Shown: one piece after another, positions 37,415 through 45,413 of the stretch
Numbering within the stretch: position 1 is the stretch's first letter
Layout: every line of letters begins with the position of its first letter
Source of the DNA: Thalassoglobus neptunius
GTDB lineage: Bacteria; Planctomycetota; Planctomycetia; Planctomycetales; Planctomycetaceae
Length of the DNA: 64,000 nt
Assembly: GCF_007859735.1 (NCBI RefSeq)
Contig: NZ_SIHI01000001.1
Coordinates: forward strand, 790,170 to 854,169
Reading direction: 5' to 3'
The notes under the pieces: model-generated
What the model was told of the DNA's origin: nothing
The model's database searches: none
What the model saw: only the letters and a program-made list of their open reading frames with translations
Made by a program: the position numbers and the translations under genes

Positions 37415-38023
37415 CTATCGTGAAAGGAAAGCCACGACCTGTCCCACGTTCACGGGAAGGCTCACTTCATCAAATGTTGGAAGTGAAGTGACGATTGCTT
37501 TCAACTCGCTGCGATCGAAGTTGATCCAGCCGCATTCTGGCTCGCCGGCAGCTTCGCTCAACTCTTTGTAGAGTTGCGACAGGTTCGGACGATTCTTGAC
37601 CGTCACAACATCGCCAGCACGCACGATGAATGAGGGACGATCGACTCGGCGACCATTCACAAGGAAGTGCCCATGCACGATTCCCTGTCGGGCCTGCGGA
37701 CGAGTCAATGTGAACCCTGCACGTCGAACGACATTATCCAAACGTCGTTCGCAGAGGATCATCAGGTTTTCCCCGGTGTTCCCCTTGGTGTGACGAGCTT
37801 TGTCGAAATAACGACGCAAGTGCTTCTCACGGAACCCGTAATAGAACTTGATCTTTTGCTTTTCGACCAGAGCCAACCCATAGTTGCTCGTCTTTCGTCG
37901 ACGCTGAGCCATCCCTGGAGGATATTCTTTTCGCTCAGACGCACGAACAGCTCCAGCGCTTTCAAAGACTTGAAAACCTAAGCGGCGATTGATTCGGGCT
38001 TTTGGGCCGGTGTATCGTCCCAT
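37415..38023 (-). CDS. rpsD: 30S ribosomal protein S4
   Basis: The 202-residue S4 begins [17 protein letters not shown] and has the family's RPGQHG-like region and the S4 RNA-binding domain (residues about 95-155: [33 protein letters not shown]). S4 nucleates 30S assembly on 16S rRNA. The N-terminal zinc-binding cysteines of some S4 proteins are absent. The gene is isolated from other ribosomal protein genes, and has its own terminator at 37310. Confidence 0.97.
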   Translation of the reverse strand: MGRYTGPKARINRRLGFQVFESAGAVRASERKEYPPGMAQRRRKTSNYGLALVEKQKIKFYYGFREKHLRRYFDKARHTKGNTGENLMILCERRLDNVVRRAGFTLTRPQARQGIVHGHFLVNGRRVDRPSFIVRAGDVVTVKNRPNLSQLYKELSEAAGEPECGWINFDRSELKAIVTSLPTFDEVSLPVNVGQVVAFLSR

Positions 38024-38235
38024 GGACTTTAGTTCCTGACTTGCCTCAACTTACGTCAAAATACGACAGACATTTCCCCTGAGAATTTGGGAAACGAGAA
38101 TCATGTCAGTTGAAACCCTGACCGTCAAGTCTCTTCGCATTCCCCAAACTGATTTTGCCAGAAACTCTCTTCCATCGCTCTTCACAAAAGAAAACCGGCC
38201 GTCGCTGGCAGTAAACATACGAACAGTTCTTCGTT

Positions 38236-39228
38236 TCAATTCACGACGTTTCGGGGTTTCTCGCCGGTCAGCACTCGATAGCAATTCTGACTTCCCTTAA
38301 TTCGCATGTCGTCCAGCCCCTCTTCGGAATAAAACGCAGCATGGGGATTGATGATGATCCGGTCGAATGCGGGGTGCGAAGGGTCTCGCCAGGCTTGCAT
38401 GAGCGGATCGTTTTCCTCAGGAGGCTCGATCTCCAGAACATCCAGAGCAGCTGCTCGAAGATGGTCAGCCTCGATGGCTCTCAAGACAGCATGGGCATCG
38501 ACAACGCCTCCCCGAGCAGTATTAACGAGAATCGATCCTCGCTTCATTTGGGCAATGGTCTCATCATTCAGGATGTGCTGAGTTTCTTCGGTTCGCGGAC
38601 AGTGGGCACTGACCACATCGGAGATGGCGAGAAGATCGGCAAGATCTTCAATCCGCTCAATTCCCAGAGACTTGTCTCGTCCATCCGGTGCATAGGGATC
38701 GTAGTAGACGACGCGCATTCCGAGTGCCTTCGCACGCAGAGCGGTCGCTGTTCCGATTCTCCCAGCTCCGATCATCCCGAACACTCGCCCGCGCAGGCGA
38801 TGCGTCGGCCTCACCTGCTCATAGACCCAAGGGCCTTCTCCTCGCTGCAATCGGCTGTTCATGAAATGCACACCGCGAGCGAGCGTCAGCATCATCCCGA
38901 TCGCAGAATCTGCAACTTCTTCTGTTCCGTAATCAGGAACATTGGCAACATCAATTCCGCGTGAACGTGCGAATGCTCGATCGACGTTATCAAAGCCCAC
39001 GCCACAGCGGACGATCAGTTTACAGTTCTCCAAACGCAAAATCGTTTTCTCGGACAGCGAGATGAAGTGGTAGAGCATGATCGCGTCAGCGTCTTCGATC
39101 TTCCCAACCAGATTATCTTCAGAAAACGCATTGAGCGCGACAGTGTCGGCGACCTCGCCGAGGATCTTTTCCTCGTGCGTGAGCGGAGGGTGGATGAAAT
39201 CCGTGACGACGACTTTCGACCTGCTCAT
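38236..39228 (-). CDS. D-2-hydroxyacid dehydrogenase (CtBP/SerA-like)
   Basis: The 330-residue protein has the D-isomer 2-hydroxyacid dehydrogenase fold: nucleotide-binding MIGAGRIGTATALRAKALG, the substrate Arg in LVNTARGGVVDA, the acid Glu region ALDVLEIEPPEEND and the catalytic His in INPHAAFYSEE. The last motif and PDYGTEEVADSAIGMML resemble C-terminal binding protein and related phosphoglycerate dehydrogenase-like enzymes. The ATG at 39228 has AAGG nine bases upstream. The substrate cannot be assigned; no serine-biosynthesis genes are adjacent. Confidence 0.9.
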   Translation of the reverse strand: MSRSKVVVTDFIHPPLTHEEKILGEVADTVALNAFSEDNLVGKIEDADAIMLYHFISLSEKTILRLENCKLIVRCGVGFDNVDRAFARSRGIDVANVPDYGTEEVADSAIGMMLTLARGVHFMNSRLQRGEGPWVYEQVRPTHRLRGRVFGMIGAGRIGTATALRAKALGMRVVYYDPYAPDGRDKSLGIERIEDLADLLAISDVVSAHCPRTEETQHILNDETIAQMKRGSILVNTARGGVVDAHAVLRAIEADHLRAAALDVLEIEPPEENDPLMQAWRDPSHPAFDRIIINPHAAFYSEEGLDDMRIKGSQNCYRVLTGEKPRNVVN

Positions 39229-39599
39229 ATTCAATACCTTACTGAAAACAATGGAATGTGCCGGGAGTGTACCGGCCGCGCAGCTTCCAAGAAACTCAAG
39301 CGTGTTTTGTCCGAACTGCCGTTCTCCTCCTGAGTGCACAATCCCGCACTCAGAGAACGCTCAGGATTCTCTGACTCCAATTGATAAGGAGTTGAGATCG
39401 TGTAGAGTAATGAACGAGTCACTCACTTGTGAGCCATGCACCTGATTGGGGAATTGGTTGTAGTAGAAAGTCCTGCATCCACAGAGCAAGATTTTTGCCC
39501 GTTGGATTGATCGAGTACATAACAACTGGCAACCGGCGCTCAAGGTGATTTGATCCACGGTCTGAAATCGATTCCTGAATATTTAACACCGGATGAGAC
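39229..39599. other. Divergent intergenic region
   Basis: About 370 bases between the dehydrogenase and a secreted protein gene. No gene, strong hairpin or repeat was recognised. Both promoters should be here. Confidence 0.35.
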
Positions 39600-40526
39600 A
39601 TGATTCGTTCTCTCTCCTCGACGACTGTCATTCTGATTTTCCTTTTCGCCTGTCGGTCGGTCGATGCAACGAAAGTCGCCATTCGCTGTGCGGTGTGGTA
39701 CGGGAACGAGATGAAGACCTACGGGATCGGTGGCTATCCTGTTTGCTTCAACAACGTGGACATGGGTTATGGCTCTCAGGAAATGCTCTTTTTCAAGACA
39801 CGCGTCTTGTTTCCCGAGTTCTATATCGATTGGGAAGAAGGTCAGATGGACCCGAACCCTGAGACGAATCCGCTCGTACAATTGATTCGCCGGGAAGAAG
39901 TCAAAGGCTACCACTTCTATGGGGTTAAGATCTCGCGAGAGACGATCGCTGGGAAACCGCCCGGCCCCATTGAGAAAGATCAGCGAATATTATTTCCGAG
40001 TGATGTCCATGCATTGCGCCAAGTCTTAAAGCGTGCATGGGATCGTAAAATCCTCAAGCGTTTTGATTACAAACTGATTCAGATGGTCTACGAGCCTGAT
40101 GAATTCGTCGACGATCCGAAAGCCCAGCGGATCGTTAAAATGATGGATGGCGTTTGCCTCGAGGTTCATCACTACAATATTTACTGGCCAATCACTGGAT
40201 CGCCGTCGGGCCGCACCGAACCCAAAGATGTCGTTCGAGGCGCGAAGTGGACACTCCGCCAGCGGAACACTCAAGGAAAACGCCTGGAGTATGTTTTCTA
40301 CTATGGCCCGTTCAAAGGGAAAGATTGCAAAGACAGCGACGGAAACGCATTTCGAGAATGGCTGATTCAATACTGGGATGCTGGCCTCCCCAAACGTCAC
40401 CCTCACATGATTTACGACCTCAATGCATTTAAACATGCCTGCGGAAGCACAATTCCCGGGGGACCGGAAACGAATGACGATTCGATCCTTGGGTACTGTC
40501 GCTGGTTAGTCGAACAGGTGAAATAA
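39600..40526 (+). CDS. Hypothetical secreted protein
   Basis: The 308-residue protein has a signal peptide (STTVILIFLFACRSVDA) and a soluble domain rich in Tyr, Trp, Lys and Asp. Stretches such as VAIRCAVWYGNEMKTYGIGG, MMDGVCLEVHHYNIYWPITG and YYGPFKGKDCKDSDGNAF could be strands of a barrel, perhaps a glycoside hydrolase-like fold, but no catalytic motif is certain. The gene stands alone between the dehydrogenase and the NTF2-like gene and ends 50 bases before the convergent stop. Function unknown. Confidence 0.7.
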   Translation: MIRSLSSTTVILIFLFACRSVDATKVAIRCAVWYGNEMKTYGIGGYPVCFNNVDMGYGSQEMLFFKTRVLFPEFYIDWEEGQMDPNPETNPLVQLIRREEVKGYHFYGVKISRETIAGKPPGPIEKDQRILFPSDVHALRQVLKRAWDRKILKRFDYKLIQMVYEPDEFVDDPKAQRIVKMMDGVCLEVHHYNIYWPITGSPSGRTEPKDVVRGAKWTLRQRNTQGKRLEYVFYYGPFKGKDCKDSDGNAFREWLIQYWDAGLPKRHPHMIYDLNAFKHACGSTIPGGPETNDDSILGYCRWLVEQVK

Positions 40527-40576
40527 ACGCTATTCTAAACCGATCGGATTCGCAGCATATAGGACGTCGCACATCT

Positions 40577-41149
40577 TTATAGCTTGTCGTCGTCGACGTA
40601 TCGCTTGATCAATCCGTTCGAGGGAACGGAATCTGGATCGAGCATTTTATGCGCAGCTTCAGCTCCAACGACCGGGAGTTGAGATGGATCGAGCAGCCCC
40701 ACTTGAACCAGCGCCGAAGCCTGATCCCAATAGATGTGCTCTTCTTTCATCTTTCCATTCTCGAAGGAGATGATCACGACGAGGACAAGCTCAAGGCGTC
40801 GATTCGTCGGCGGGACACCCGGCAACAGCCAGTCGATTTGCCGAGAATGAGTACACCGAAAAACGAATTCGTCGACAAATCTGTCTTGGCCGACTGTTCT
40901 TGAAATCAGTTCGGTTTCGACATCCGGCGGATTGCGAGGAATGAAATAGTTTGCGTAAAAGTATTCGAGATGCTCTCGTCCCTTTCCGCCTGCCAGCGTC
41001 GGCACATGATTCACATATGGTTCGTCGACCATCGTTCCGCATGAAGCGATCGAATCTTTGTCTTCAAACTCCGCTTTGACATGATCTTCCCACAGTTGAA
41101 CCATGTCTCGCTGTTCTTCGGTCAATTGACTTTGATCAAGTTCAAACAT
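40577..41149 (-). CDS. NTF2-like/SnoaL-type protein
   Basis: The 190-residue protein looks like a SnoaL-type NTF2-like domain: an N-terminal helix (LTEEQRDMVQLWEDHVKAEF), the ...YVNHVPTLAGGKGREHLEYF stretch typical of the ligand-pocket region, and β-strands ending in FENGKMKEEHIYWDQASALV. Members are isomerases, cyclases or binding proteins for small molecules. The ATG at 41149 was chosen because AGAGGTGG lies just upstream and because the terminator hairpin at 41238-41273 lies between this gene and the previous one, ruling out a longer start. No partner is close. Confidence 0.8.
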   Translation of the reverse strand: MFELDQSQLTEEQRDMVQLWEDHVKAEFEDKDSIASCGTMVDEPYVNHVPTLAGGKGREHLEYFYANYFIPRNPPDVETELISRTVGQDRFVDEFVFRCTHSRQIDWLLPGVPPTNRRLELVLVVIISFENGKMKEEHIYWDQASALVQVGLLDPSQLPVVGAEAAHKMLDPDSVPSNGLIKRYVDDDKL

Positions 41150-41237
41150 GCTTGCCACCTCTGGTATACGAATTCGCTGGTCTCCAATTGGAGCAGACAA
41201 CAAGTGATGCGAGTGAAGCAAACGTTTGGGCCAGCCC

Positions 41238-41273
41238 ATAAAAAACGAGACGCCGTTTCCGACGTCCCGTTTC
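41238..41273 (-). terminator. Rho-independent terminator of the sulfatase transcript
   Basis: On the minus strand AAACGGGACG pairs with CGTCTCGTTT (one mismatch) and is followed by TTTTTT. It lies 35 bases after the sulfatase stop at 41308 and before the NTF2-like gene, so that gene should have its own promoter. Confidence 0.75.
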
Positions 41274-41307
41274 AATTTATCAAAATTTCTGCCGGAGTGT
41301 TGAACCT

Positions 41308-42852
41308 TTAGTGATTCACACCTTCCTGCAATTTGTCCATCACGTCCTCAAGGTTGAAGCTGGCTGGCTTTTGTCGAGGTGGAAACTCTTTGAATGTTTC
41401 CAGGAACGTTCCAACATATTGCTGAGCCGGAACCAACAGGAACGCGTGGTCGAGCACCCAGTCATAATAAGTATTCGATGTGATGTCCGCTTGTTCATAC
41501 GGGTCGGCATGCAGATCAAACATCTTCGGAAGTCGCAACGTTGTAAACGGCTCCGCCCAAATCTTGAGCGTTCCCTGTGCGCGCTGTTCCAGGAACACGA
41601 GCTTCCAGTTCTCGAACCGCAAACCGACGATCTGTCCATCGTCGTTGAAGTAGAAGAACGAGTTTCGTGGAGACTCTTCTTCTTCCCCGGTCAGGTAAGG
41701 CAGAATATTAAATCCATCGAGATGGACTTTGAACGACTTCCCACTCGCTTCATGTCCGTTGAGAAGCTTTTCTTTAATATCATCTTCACCTGCAGCAGCG
41801 AGAAGAGTCGGCAACCAGTCGAGACCACTCACGATCTCGTTCGAGATGCTGCCAGCCTCGATCTTTCCTGGCCAGCGAATCATCGCCGGAACGCGGAAGG
41901 CGCCTTCCCAGTTTGAGTTTTTCTCATTTCGGAACGGGCTGACAGCGGCATCCGGCCAAGTGTTTTTGTGAGGACCGTTGTCTGTTGTGTAGATGACGAT
42001 TGTATTCTCGGTGATTCCAAGATCGTCGAGTTTGTCGAGAAGCTTTCCAACGTCGCCATCGTGCTCAAGCATTCCGTCTGCATACTCAGTTCGGGCAGTC
42101 AAACCGGGTTCGTCGCGGAGTTCTTCACGGACATGTGTTCGGAAGTGCATTCGTGTTGAATTGAACCAGCAGAAGAATGGCTTCTTCGCTTGGACCTGAC
42201 GTTCCATAAAGTCAACGGCAGCGTCGGAGGTTTCGTCATCGACAGTCTCCATACGCTTTTTGGTGAGCGGACCGGTATCTTCAATCTTTCCATCAGCGCT
42301 TGACTTGATCACTCCACGAGGACCGTATCGCTTGCGGAACTCGGGGTCACTCGGGTAGTTCCGGTTTTCTGGCTCTTCCTCAGCATTGAGGTGATACAGA
42401 TTGCCGAGGAACTCATCGAACCCGTGATTGGTGGGAAGAAATTCATCTTTGTCGCCGAGATGATTTTTCCCGAACTGGCCGGTAGCGTACCCGTGCGGCT
42501 TCAGCAGTTCAGCGATGGTTGGATCTTCTTTTTGAAGACCAAGATCCGCTCCCGGAAGACCGACTTTGGAAAGTCCCGTGCGATAGGTACACTGCCCGGT
42601 GATAAAGGTCGATCGACCGGCAGTACAACTTTGCTCTGCATAATAATCAGTAAAGAGCATTCCTTCCTTGGCGATACGATCGATGTTTGGAGTCCGATAC
42701 CCCACCAAACCCATTGTGTAAGCGGAGATGTTGGACTGGCCGATGTCATCTCCAAAGATGACTAAAATGTTGGGTTTGTCCTGTGCTTGAGCGAACAAAC
42801 CGCAGCTCAGCATAAGGAACAGCGTCAACGCGGATCGCGTGAACAGTCTCAT
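41308..42852 (-). CDS. Secreted arylsulfatase
   Basis: The 514-residue protein has a signal peptide (SALTLFLMLSCGLFAQAQ) and the sulfatase metal-site start KPNILVIFGDDIG. The formylglycine motif is CTAGRSTFITGQ (residues about 76-87), where the Cys is oxidised to the catalytic aldehyde by a sulfatase-modifying enzyme that is not in the window. NSTRMHFRTHV and TTDNGPHKNTWP are the usual distal motifs. It hydrolyses sulfate esters, probably on polysaccharides, outside the cytoplasm. A terminator follows at 41238. With the second sulfatase and GH62 gene nearby it fits a carbohydrate-degradation section. Confidence 0.93.
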   Translation of the reverse strand: MRLFTRSALTLFLMLSCGLFAQAQDKPNILVIFGDDIGQSNISAYTMGLVGYRTPNIDRIAKEGMLFTDYYAEQSCTAGRSTFITGQCTYRTGLSKVGLPGADLGLQKEDPTIAELLKPHGYATGQFGKNHLGDKDEFLPTNHGFDEFLGNLYHLNAEEEPENRNYPSDPEFRKRYGPRGVIKSSADGKIEDTGPLTKKRMETVDDETSDAAVDFMERQVQAKKPFFCWFNSTRMHFRTHVREELRDEPGLTARTEYADGMLEHDGDVGKLLDKLDDLGITENTIVIYTTDNGPHKNTWPDAAVSPFRNEKNSNWEGAFRVPAMIRWPGKIEAGSISNEIVSGLDWLPTLLAAAGEDDIKEKLLNGHEASGKSFKVHLDGFNILPYLTGEEEESPRNSFFYFNDDGQIVGLRFENWKLVFLEQRAQGTLKIWAEPFTTLRLPKMFDLHADPYEQADITSNTYYDWVLDHAFLLVPAQQYVGTFLETFKEFPPRQKPASFNLEDVMDKLQEGVNH

Positions 42853-43281
42853 AGAAATGCCTCTCTTGAAGATGACAGAAATGAAAGCCGCCTTGAATCA
42901 ATCCGTGACAGTAAAGACTGACCATGAGCGACAGATGTGACTCGGATTATGTGAAGTTAGACAGGAGAAAAAAACCAACAACTCTCGTTGTCAAACTTTT
43001 TTCCGTCCTCCCTGCTTGAAAAACGGCAGAACATCTTTCGCAATCGGGCAGACATTCGGAATCGTTCATATCTTCGTTTCTAGAACGAATTCGTCGAAAC
43101 TACAACAATCAGCACGATTCTTCTTTGGGAGTTCACAAATCAGACAGCAATCACATGAGCGGCTCTCTGGCGACTCCGAATCACATCTCAAGCAAGTTCA
43201 ACAGTTGAACGAATGACGATTGCTGTGAGTGATCAAGAAAACAGCGAACTCAATATCAACACACGAACAGCAGGAAAGCGA
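42853..43281. other. Divergent intergenic region with A/T-flanked hairpin
   Basis: About 430 bases. The only notable structure is at 42964-43010: a run of seven A, the hairpin ACAAC-TCTC-GTTGT, then six T, with GGAG/CTCC further out. It could be a bidirectional terminator-like or cruciform element. No gene supported. Confidence 0.45.
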
Positions 43282-44040
43282 ATGAAGGTTTTGGTTCTCG
43301 GAGGAACAGGAGCGACCGGAAAACAGCTTCTCGATCAGCTTCTTGATCGGGGGCATGAAGTGCATGCCGTCGTGCGATCAACGACGAGTCTGACCGATGA
43401 ACTCATCAAGAACGACAACCTTTCCTTGACTGAAGCGAGCGTGCTGGATCTCGATCAATCAAAACTTCAGGAACTTGTTTCCGGATGCGACGCCGTTGCA
43501 TCTTGCCTCGGACACAACCTCTCGTTGCGTGGAATCTTTGGTCCTCCGTATCGACTGGTCACGGAGGCAGCCCGCAGAGTCTGCTCAGTCGTTCAGAATT
43601 CCAAATCGTCCCGGCCGCTCAAATTCGTGCTGATGAACACGACCGGTAATCGAAATCGAGATCTCAACGAACCGGTTTCCTTCGCGCAGCGATGCATCGT
43701 CGGATTGCTGCGATACCTCGTTCCTCCTCATGCAGATAACGAAGACGCTGCAGAGTATTTGAGATCAACGATCGGACAGTCGAACGACCAAATCGAATGG
43801 GTCGTTGTTCGACCGGACAGCTTGATCAATGAATCGAGTGTGAGCCCATACTCTCTTCACGCATCCCCCACTCGAAGTGCGATCTTTGATGCTGGGAAGA
43901 CCAGTCGGATCAACGTCGCGAACTTCATAGCTGCGCTGATCGACACCGATGATCTTTGGCAAACATGGAAAGGAAAGATGCCGGTGATTTATAACTCGAC
44001 GACATCTTCACCGGATGCACCGGAATCTCCTCAATCTTGA
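43282..44040 (+). CDS. NAD(P)-binding SDR-like protein
   Basis: A 252-residue atypical short-chain dehydrogenase / NmrA-like protein. It starts with KVLVLGGTGATGKQLLDQLL, a GGTGATG dinucleotide-binding loop directly at the N-terminus, followed by ASVLDLDQSKLQELVSGCDAV (the typical second-strand Asp region), MNTTGNRNRD and WVVVRPDSLINESS. Related proteins bind NADPH as reductases or as redox sensors. The ATG at 43282 has AGGAAAG five bases upstream; an ATG at 43213 would add 23 residues. It converges on the GH62 gene. Confidence 0.85.
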   Translation: MKVLVLGGTGATGKQLLDQLLDRGHEVHAVVRSTTSLTDELIKNDNLSLTEASVLDLDQSKLQELVSGCDAVASCLGHNLSLRGIFGPPYRLVTEAARRVCSVVQNSKSSRPLKFVLMNTTGNRNRDLNEPVSFAQRCIVGLLRYLVPPHADNEDAAEYLRSTIGQSNDQIEWVVVRPDSLINESSVSPYSLHASPTRSAIFDAGKTSRINVANFIAALIDTDDLWQTWKGKMPVIYNSTTSSPDAPESPQS

Positions 44041-44050
44041 CGAACATTGC

Positions 44051-45118
44051 TTACCGACGATCGGTGTCCGGCGTCAGAATTCCGATTTTCCAGTTGAAGT
44101 CCCCGTACCCTTTCAGGTGCTTGTCCTTTTCGAACATCCCCTGAAAGACGAATTGCAGCTTGTTCGGATCGATCGTCAATGTCTCGTCGTTGGTGAGACG
44201 AACGAGTTCCCCATGACTGACGTTGTCCGTCCAGGCTGTCACACCTTCCGCTGGTCGAATGTTCTTCCAACTTGCAAAGGGATGGTCCGCAGAATCGGCA
44301 AGCGGAGTCCAGTCCCCATCAAGTCGGTCAGCGAGATACGCTTTAAAATATCGACGGCCCTTCTGTTCAATCAGCGTGAGGAATTGAGTCGTCCCATCAA
44401 TGCGGTATGTGTGACTCGCTTCGAAAATCTCTGCTTCGAGAGCCAGTTGGCAATCGTCGAACCCGTTCGGAAACTCTTCAAGACTCGTCTTCATTCTCCA
44501 CATCTTTCCATTCAAGCTTGTGAAGAAAAGGTAGGCGTGAGTGTCATCGCAAATGACCCAATAATCGAGTCCGCCCACTTGTCGCGGATCGTCGGTGCCA
44601 CCATCGAGCGCTGCCTTCGATTTCGTCCAGGAGTGTGGATCGCTGATGTCCTGAGTCGTCGAGTAAGCCACTCTCATCTTCTTTCCCGACGGATTCGCAT
44701 CCTGATAGATGAGATACCACAACTTGTGCGGTCGAAAGTAGAACACCTGGGCGGCGCAAAAATAATTGCTGTCGCTGACATCAAGGAGTGTCCGCTCTGC
44801 GGTGTCCGCTTCCTCCCAATCTGAGAACGAACAGTATTCAATCGCCGACCGGCCCGGGAGTTTGACCGTCATAAACAGATGCCATGCTCCATCGTGGTAG
44901 ACAACGGTGGGATCTTTCTGTGCGCGACTCGGTTCAACTTCGCGATCTTCAGGCGTGACGAGAGGCTTCGTATAGACCCAACTTTTCGGAGTCAGTTTCG
45001 ACGGATTGAACTCTTCAGCGACTGACTGACTGACCGAGATCGCAGAGGCGGAGAAGCTGAGGCCGATGAACAACAGAAACATCTGACAGATTCTTTGACT
45101 TCGCGGTTTCGATTTCAT
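44051..45118 (-). CDS. GH62 family alpha-L-arabinofuranosidase
   Basis: The 355-residue secreted enzyme has a signal peptide (FLLFIGLSFSASAISVSQS) and clear GH62 motifs: AQKDPTVVYHDGAWHLF with the catalytic Asp, FCAAQVFYFRPHKLWYLIYQ, DYWVICDDTHAYLFF, then FEASHTYRI and NVSHGELVRLTNDET with the remaining active-site residues. GH62 enzymes remove arabinose side chains from arabinoxylan or arabinan and are known mainly from fungi and actinobacteria. It sits between an NAD-binding protein and a sulfatase-DUF1080 fusion, suggesting use of plant or algal polysaccharide. Confidence 0.9.
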   Translation of the reverse strand: MKSKPRSQRICQMFLLFIGLSFSASAISVSQSVAEEFNPSKLTPKSWVYTKPLVTPEDREVEPSRAQKDPTVVYHDGAWHLFMTVKLPGRSAIEYCSFSDWEEADTAERTLLDVSDSNYFCAAQVFYFRPHKLWYLIYQDANPSGKKMRVAYSTTQDISDPHSWTKSKAALDGGTDDPRQVGGLDYWVICDDTHAYLFFTSLNGKMWRMKTSLEEFPNGFDDCQLALEAEIFEASHTYRIDGTTQFLTLIEQKGRRYFKAYLADRLDGDWTPLADSADHPFASWKNIRPAEGVTAWTDNVSHGELVRLTNDETLTIDPNKLQFVFQGMFEKDKHLKGYGDFNWKIGILTPDTDRR

Positions 45119-45413
45119 GGATTCGGTTCTTGAGCAGAAATGGACATGCCTTCGCAAGTTTTCCCGATGAAACGGGATGAGAAACATGATAGCGAATTTC
45201 GACAAGGGCACAGGCGACAGCAACAGCGAGCCGTTCAATGACATGGGTTTGAAACGAAGATTCCTTCCGCGACACGATGTGGCCGCTTTTCGTCGATGAC
45301 ATCGGCAGCAAGAGCCGTTTTTCCGCGCTGTCATCATTGTACGTCGCACAACCAGTCGTTTATAAGTGGGAAGCGTTTCTCATGTTTTGCTGAATAGAAT
45401 TGTGGATCACTTT

